A stretch of 64,000 nt of DNA from contig JADKHI010000002.1 of the NCBI GenBank assembly GCA_016721825.1, forward strand, positions 620,001 through 684,000, written 5' to 3'. Position numbers and translations under genes: made by a program. Position 1 is the first letter of the stretch, and each line of letters opens with the position of its first letter. Shown here piece by piece: positions 59,722-64,000 of the stretch. The notes under the pieces were generated by a model that saw only the letters and a list, made by a program, of their open reading frames with translations, made no database searches and had not been told where the DNA came from. Source of the DNA: Flavobacteriales bacterium. Its GTDB lineage: Bacteria > Bacteroidota > Bacteroidia > Flavobacteriales_F > PHOS-HE28.

Positions 59722-60660
59722 CTAGCGGTTCCGCAGAATGTGGAACAGCGGCTCCAGCACCGTCAGCACCTTCTCAGCCATGGCGTTGTTGGAATCCAGC
59801 GCGGGGTTGATCTCCACCACATCGAGGGTGGCGGTCTTGGGGTCATTGCACAGGCCGGACAGCAGTCCACTTGCCTCCTCTAGGAACAGTCCATCGGGGA
59901 CCGGGGTTCCGGTGCCGACGGAGATGCTGGGGTCGAGGCTGTCCACATCGAAGCTCACGTGGATCTTGTCGCAGGCGGCCAGGTGGGCCTGGGTCTCGCG
60001 CACGATCGCCTCTGCGCCACGCTCGCGCACGTCCTTCACTGTGATCACCTTGATGCCGTGCTCCTTGATGATCGCCTCCTCTTCGGGCTCGTAGTCGCGC
60101 AGGCCGATGAAGACGAGGTCGCTGGGCTTCAGCTTGGGTCCGTTCACACCGATCTTCCGCAGCCGGTCCCAGGTGTCCATGGTGAACACGCGGGGTCGGT
60201 TCTTGCCCTTCTTCTCAATGCTCATCAGCAGCGAGAGGGGCATGCCGTGCACGTTGCCGCTGGGGGTGGTCCAGGGGGTGTGCAGGTCGGCGTGGGCATC
60301 GATCCACACCACGCCGAGGCGCTCGTTGGGGAAGGCCATCTTGGTACCCGACACCGAGCCGATGGCGATTGAATGATCGCCTCCAACAACAATAGGGAAC
60401 ACGTTGTTCCTGAGGAACTTGTAAACCTCGTACGCCAGATCCGATTCAAAACGGATCAGACCGTCGATGTGGTGGGCGTTCGGGGAGCGGTCGTCCTCGT
60501 AGAGCACGTCGTTCTCGTCGCGCAGGATGCTCTCCTCGGCATGGCCGAAGAGCTCGCTGCCTTGCTTCCATGCCGCCACCCTCAGCGCCGCCATGCCCAT
60601 GCTGGCGCCGCGCTTGCCCGCCCCGATCTCCGAGGCAGCTTCGATCAATCGTACTTCCAT
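59722..60660 (-). CDS. rocF: Arginase/agmatinase-family ureohydrolase
   Basis: This 312-residue manganese ureohydrolase has metal-ligand motifs 'VVGGDHSIAIG' (about 90-100), 'WIDAHADLHTPW' (about 117-128) and 'SFDVDSLDPS' (about 231-240). An acidic 'EINPALD' segment lies near 283. Arginase splits arginine into ornithine and urea; agmatinase is the alternative, and the residues that decide cannot be read with certainty. The gene lies in the arginine/citrulline group upstream of ctlX and argS, probably as the first gene of the operon. Confidence 0.85.
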   Translation of the reverse strand: MEVRLIEAASEIGAGKRGASMGMAALRVAAWKQGSELFGHAEESILRDENDVLYEDDRSPNAHHIDGLIRFESDLAYEVYKFLRNNVFPIVVGGDHSIAIGSVSGTKMAFPNERLGVVWIDAHADLHTPWTTPSGNVHGMPLSLLMSIEKKGKNRPRVFTMDTWDRLRKIGVNGPKLKPSDLVFIGLRDYEPEEEAIIKEHGIKVITVKDVRERGAEAIVRETQAHLAACDKIHVSFDVDSLDPSISVGTGTPVPDGLFLEEASGLLSGLCNDPKTATLDVVEINPALDSNNAMAEKVLTVLEPLFHILRNR

Positions 60661-60682
60661 GCATAGCCCGGAAAAGGGCGTC

Positions 60683-60690
60683 CAAAGGTA
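60683..60690 (-). promoter_or_regulatory. -7 promoter element of the arginase operon
   Basis: The minus strand reads TACCTTTG, an exact TAnnTTTG match, 22 nt before the ATG at 60660. Confidence 0.6.
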
Positions 60691-60820
60691 GGTGGGGCGT
60701 CAAGCAGCCTCTTCCTTGGACCCGTTCCGTCATGCACGGTAGGCTGTGGACTGACGGCGAGGCTTTCGGGGAACCCTGTGGGCCTCAGGCTCGTAGACAA
60801 GGGACTTTTCGCCCAAGAAC

Positions 60821-61537
60821 ATGAACCGACTTCCTTTCCGTACCACACTTGTCCTGCTGTTGGCCACTGGACTGACCGTGATCCTGAACGGCTGCGGACA
60901 GGACCTGCTGAACCGCAAGGTGACCGAAGGGATCATCGAGTATGCTCTCAGCTTTCCGGAGTACGACCCCAACGGCATGATGGCCAACATGTTACCGGAG
61001 AAGACCACCCTCTCCTTCACCCCTGAGAAACAGGTGGCGGAACTGAGCGCCGGCATGGGCGTGTTCAAGACCAGCATGATCGCGAACAACGACACCAAGC
61101 AGCTCGACTACCACCTGAGCGTAATGAGCAAGAAGCTGGTGGCCAACCTGCACCCACGCGACCTGCACATTTTCAACGCCGATTGCGAGCCGATCTCCAT
61201 TCTGTACACCACCGCCGTTGACACCGTGGCAGGCTATCCCTGCAAAAAGGCCATCGCCATCTTCCCTGGGCTGGACCAACCGGAGATAGAGATCTGGTAC
61301 ACCGACCGCATCGAAGTGAAGGACCCCAACTGGTTCGGCCCCTTCAGCGAGATCCCCGGCGTGCTGCTGCGCTACGAGCTGGTGCAGTACGGTATGCGCA
61401 TGCGCCTGGATGCCACCACGGTAACGGTGGGACCGGTCGACCTGGCGAAGTTCGCAGCGAAGGACAACTACCAGAACGTTTCGCCCGAGGCGCTGCACAA
61501 GGAGCTGGAAGAGGTGCTGGGCACCTTCACGATGTAA
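60821..61537 (+). CDS. Predicted lipoprotein, DUF4412-like
   Basis: The 238-residue lipoprotein has lipobox 'VILNGC' (Cys about 25). The mature domain is beta-rich with 'IEYALSFPEYDP', 'DTVAGYPCKKAIAIF', 'IEIWYTDRIEV' and 'LLRYELVQYGMRMRLDATTV'. This pattern resembles DUF4412/GLPGLI-like periplasmic proteins that bind metals or lipids; no function is established. The divergent arginase gene lies upstream and ftsK follows 298 bp later. Confidence 0.68.
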   Translation: MNRLPFRTTLVLLLATGLTVILNGCGQDLLNRKVTEGIIEYALSFPEYDPNGMMANMLPEKTTLSFTPEKQVAELSAGMGVFKTSMIANNDTKQLDYHLSVMSKKLVANLHPRDLHIFNADCEPISILYTTAVDTVAGYPCKKAIAIFPGLDQPEIEIWYTDRIEVKDPNWFGPFSEIPGVLLRYELVQYGMRMRLDATTVTVGPVDLAKFAAKDNYQNVSPEALHKELEEVLGTFTM

Positions 61538-61733
61538 TACCGCCCCGCGAAGCGGACCCGCCTGATCTGCTTGCTCTTTTCCCGCATGGCTTCTCCAAGG
61601 AGGTCCTCCCGTAGGCCCCGCTACGCAACGACCTGCTTGTATCGCCCTGCGGAAAAATAGCGGCGCATCTTTCGTCGCCTCCGCTTCGCGGAACGGCACG
61701 GCCAACTGTCCACTACCTACCGTTGATAATAGG

Positions 61734-61777
61734 CCGGGCGCCTGGGACGTTGCTCCCTCGGCGCCCGGATACTTTTG
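61734..61777 (+). promoter_or_regulatory. ftsK promoter with upstream palindrome
   Basis: TACTTTTG (61770-61777) is an exact -7 element 58 nt before the chosen ftsK GTG. Directly before it lies a hairpin with a 9-bp GC stem (61734-61742 with 61760-61768) and an inner 4-bp stem, which covers the -33 region. It could be an operator, or the terminator of the preceding gene with the promoter adjoining. The 298 bp between the lipoprotein and ftsK hold no gene. Confidence 0.55.
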
Positions 61778-61835
61778 GTCGCACCTCGCGCGCGCCGTGC
61801 ATCTGCTGCGCGTGTGGGTAATTCCCCCGACCACC

Positions 61836-64000
61836 GTGGCCAACGAACGCAAGAACAAGATCCGCGAGGAAGCCCCCGTGGAGGAGGCGCCCAAGCGCGA
61901 ACGCCGCGCCCGCAAGAGCGCCCCGCCGACCGAAGGAAAGTTCGCGCGCTTCAAAGCCTTCCTGGCCGACGAACGCACCCACAAGGTGGGCGGCCTCTTC
62001 CTGGTGCTCACCAGCGCCTTCCTGCTCGTGGCCTTCACCAGCTACTTCTTCACCTGGCGCATCGACCAGGACATCACCAGCCGTTCCTGGGGTGGCATCT
62101 TCGACCGTTCGGTGCATGTGGAGAACTGGCTCGGCAAGCTCGGTGCGCTCACCAGCCACCAGTTCATCCACCAGTGGTTCGGCGTGGCCGCCTTCGTCTT
62201 CGTGCTGTGGAGCTTCCTGCTGGGCGTGCGCATCCTGCTCGGTAGCTGGATCATGCCCGCGCGCCGCACGCTGGGCTGGAGCGCCATGACCTTGTTCTGG
62301 GTCCCCGCCCTGCTCGGCTTCTTCTTCGCCAAGACCGACTACACCTTTCTAGGCGGCGGCATCGGCTACACCATCACCGCGCACCTCAGCACCATGCTCG
62401 GCACCTTCGGCACGGGTGCCCTGCTCCTGTTCGCCGCCGGAGCCTTCGCCGTGTTCACCTTCAACCCCTCGTTCGAAGCGCTGGGCCGCCTGTTCGAGCG
62501 CAAGGCCCTGGCCGTCTCCGATGCGTTGGACGAGGCCGACGAGGTGCCCGTGATGAAGAACAGCCGAGTACGGAACCAGCCCGTTGAAGAGTCACCCTTC
62601 CAGGAAGAGAATGTGCCTGCCGACCTGACGATGGGCTTGGGTGAGGAGGAGGTCGAAGAGGAGGATGTGGAGGAAGAGGTCATCGCCGAAGAAGAACTCG
62701 TTGAAGAGGAGGAAGAGGTTGTTGAAGAAGAGGTGGAAAGCGCTCCGGCGATGCTCAGCGTGACAGGCATGGAGGTCGAAGGCCTTCAGCCGATCGAAAC
62801 ACCCTTGCTCGATCCGATCATGCCCGCCGTGCCCATTTCCGTGGACGGCATGAGCGTTGTTGCCGCTGCGGCGGAGAAGACCCTCAGCGACGACCAGATC
62901 GAAGCGAAACTGCAGGAGTTCGGGGAGTACGACCCCACTCTCGACCTCAGCAGCTACGAACTGCCGCCCATCGACCTGCTGGTGGACCATGGCACCGGTG
63001 AAGTGACCGTGACCAAGGAGGAACTGGAGGCCAACAAGGACCGCATCGTCGAGACCCTCGGCCACTACAACATCGCCATCGACAAGATCAAGGCGACCAT
63101 CGGCCCCACGGTGACGCTGTACGAGATCATCCCACAGGCGGGCGTGCGCATCAGCAAGATCAAGAACCTGGAGGACGACATCGCGTTGAGCCTCGCGGCG
63201 CTCGGCATCCGCATCATCGCGCCGATCCCCGGCAAGGGCACCATTGGCATCGAAGTGCCCAACAGCAAGCCGCAGGTGGTGGGCATGCGCGCCGTGGTGG
63301 CGAGTGAAAAATTCCAGAACAGCACCGCCGACCTGCCCATCGTGCTGGGCAAGACCATCAGCAACGAGACCTTCGTCACCGACCTGGCCAAGATGCCCCA
63401 CCTGCTGATGGCCGGTGCCACGGGCCAGGGCAAGTCCGTCGGCCTCAACGCGATCCTCGTTTCGCTGCTCTACAAGAAGCACCCGAGCCAGATCAAGTTC
63501 GTGCTGGTGGACCCGAAGAAGGTGGAGCTCACCCTCTTCAACAAGATCGAGCGGCACTTCCTGGCCAAGCTGCCCGGCGACAGCGACGCCATCATCACCG
63601 ACACCAAGAAGGTGGTGGCCACGCTGAACAGCCTGTGCATCGAGATGGACGATCGCTACGAGCTGCTGAAGGATGCGCAGGTCCGCAACATCAAGGAGTA
63701 CAACGCCAAGTTCATCAGCCGCCGCCTGAGCCCGGAGAAGGGGCACCGCTTCCTCCCCTACATCATCCTGGTGGTGGACGAGTTCGCCGACCTGATCATG
63801 ACCGCGGGCCGCGAGGTGGAAACGCCCATCGCCCGCCTGGCCCAGCTGGCCCGCGCCATCGGCATCCACCTGATCATCGCCACGCAGCGCCCCAGCGTCA
63901 ACATCATCACCGGCACCATCAAGGCCAACTTCCCGGCCCGCATCGCCTTCCGCGTGACCAGCAAGATCGACAGCCGCACCATCCTCGACACCGGCGGCGC
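61836..64000 (+). CDS. ftsK: DNA translocase FtsK (truncated by window end)
   Basis: FtsK pumps DNA at the septum and helps resolve chromosome dimers. 721 codons are visible. The N-terminal basic segment (1-40) is followed by about four transmembrane helices (about 60-205), then a highly acidic linker (about 268-302, rich in Glu and Val). The motor domain has Walker A 'GATGQGKSVGLN' (about 526) and Walker B 'IILVVDEFADLI' (about 643). The C-terminal gamma (KOPS-reading) domain lies beyond the window. The start GTG 61836 ('MANERKNK') is chosen by family resemblance; GTG 61797 is an alternative. Confidence 0.93.
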   Translation, partial: MANERKNKIREEAPVEEAPKRERRARKSAPPTEGKFARFKAFLADERTHKVGGLFLVLTSAFLLVAFTSYFFTWRIDQDITSRSWGGIFDRSVHVENWLGKLGALTSHQFIHQWFGVAAFVFVLWSFLLGVRILLGSWIMPARRTLGWSAMTLFWVPALLGFFFAKTDYTFLGGGIGYTITAHLSTMLGTFGTGALLLFAAGAFAVFTFNPSFEALGRLFERKALAVSDALDEADEVPVMKNSRVRNQPVEESPFQEENVPADLTMGLGEEEVEEEDVEEEVIAEEELVEEEEEVVEEEVESAPAMLSVTGMEVEGLQPIETPLLDPIMPAVPISVDGMSVVAAAAEKTLSDDQIEAKLQEFGEYDPTLDLSSYELPPIDLLVDHGTGEVTVTKEELEANKDRIVETLGHYNIAIDKIKATIGPTVTLYEIIPQAGVRISKIKNLEDDIALSLAALGIRIIAPIPGKGTIGIEVPNSKPQVVGMRAVVASEKFQNSTADLPIVLGKTISNETFVTDLAKMPHLLMAGATGQGKSVGLNAILVSLLYKKHPSQIKFVLVDPKKVELTLFNKIERHFLAKLPGDSDAIITDTKKVVATLNSLCIEMDDRYELLKDAQVRNIKEYNAKFISRRLSPEKGHRFLPYIILVVDEFADLIMTAGREVETPIARLAQLARAIGIHLIIATQRPSVNIITGTIKANFPARIAFRVTSKIDSRTILDTGG

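Noticed and set aside
1..64000. tRNA, rRNA, tmRNA and transposase genes
   Set aside because: I looked for characteristic arms and conserved sequences and for transposase or integrase motifs and found none; short or divergent RNAs could still be missed without a covariance search.

Overview
The window is chromosomal DNA from a high-GC member of the Bacteroidota, most likely Flavobacteriales or a close relative. Five secreted proteins end in type IX secretion (T9SS) sorting domains, a 1601-aa adhesin is followed by a PorP/SprF partner, and a GldI-like lipoprotein sits next to a DHH phosphatase gene. Eight gene starts are preceded by an exact copy of the Bacteroidota -7 promoter element TAnnTTTG, and Shine-Dalgarno sites are not obvious. 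I see no rRNA, tRNA, CRISPR array, transposase or integrase.

Layout. 0-3 kb: two small secreted proteins (one with a CxxCH haem site), a T9SS-exported serine hydrolase and a DEDDh exonuclease. 3-10.8 kb: housekeeping genes dapA (frameshifted), a DUF6913-type gene, ligA, prmC, ribD, a DMT permease, an IMPACT protein and a thioesterase. 10.8-21.3 kb: dnaA with a 420-bp leader, an LMW-PTP, an RsmI-like methylase, the nrnA/GldI-like/FKBP operon, ndk, DUF721, recF, a TPR protein and ribH. 21.3-33 kb: a secreted protein, acs (frameshifted), a T9SS sugar dehydrogenase, a FISUMP lipoprotein enclosed between two copies of the folD 3' end, folD, a T9SS LamG-like protein, a DinB-like hydrolase, a lipoprotein and a PIN/DUF6364 toxin-antitoxin pair split by a palindromic element. 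33.4-36.9 kb: ffh, then an AT-richer island with a PD-(D/E)XK-like protein and a zinc-ribbon protein. 37-50.7 kb: a GH3 glycosidase, small membrane proteins, an EEP-family hydrolase, a delta-60 repeat protein, a CPBP-like protease, an ECF-like sigma locus with three small membrane/metal-ligand-rich proteins, a second serine hydrolase, an exported pirin, a GNAT and a desaturase. 51-56.8 kb: the adhesin and its PorP/SprF partner. 56.9-60.7 kb: argS, ctlX and arginase, an arginine/citrulline group. 60.8-64 kb: a lipoprotein and ftsK, cut by the window end.

Most relevant for follow-up: (1) the FISUMP cassette at folD, where a 46-bp direct repeat differs only at synonymous folD positions, as after integration into a gene 3' end; (2) the sigma-factor locus with two paralogous 'EERxxMR' membrane proteins and a 52-aa His/Cys-rich microprotein; (3) the zinc-ribbon plus nuclease-fold island; (4) the toxin-antitoxin operon with its operator and inserted palindrome; (5) two single-base frameshifts in G runs in dapA and acs, which look like assembly errors.
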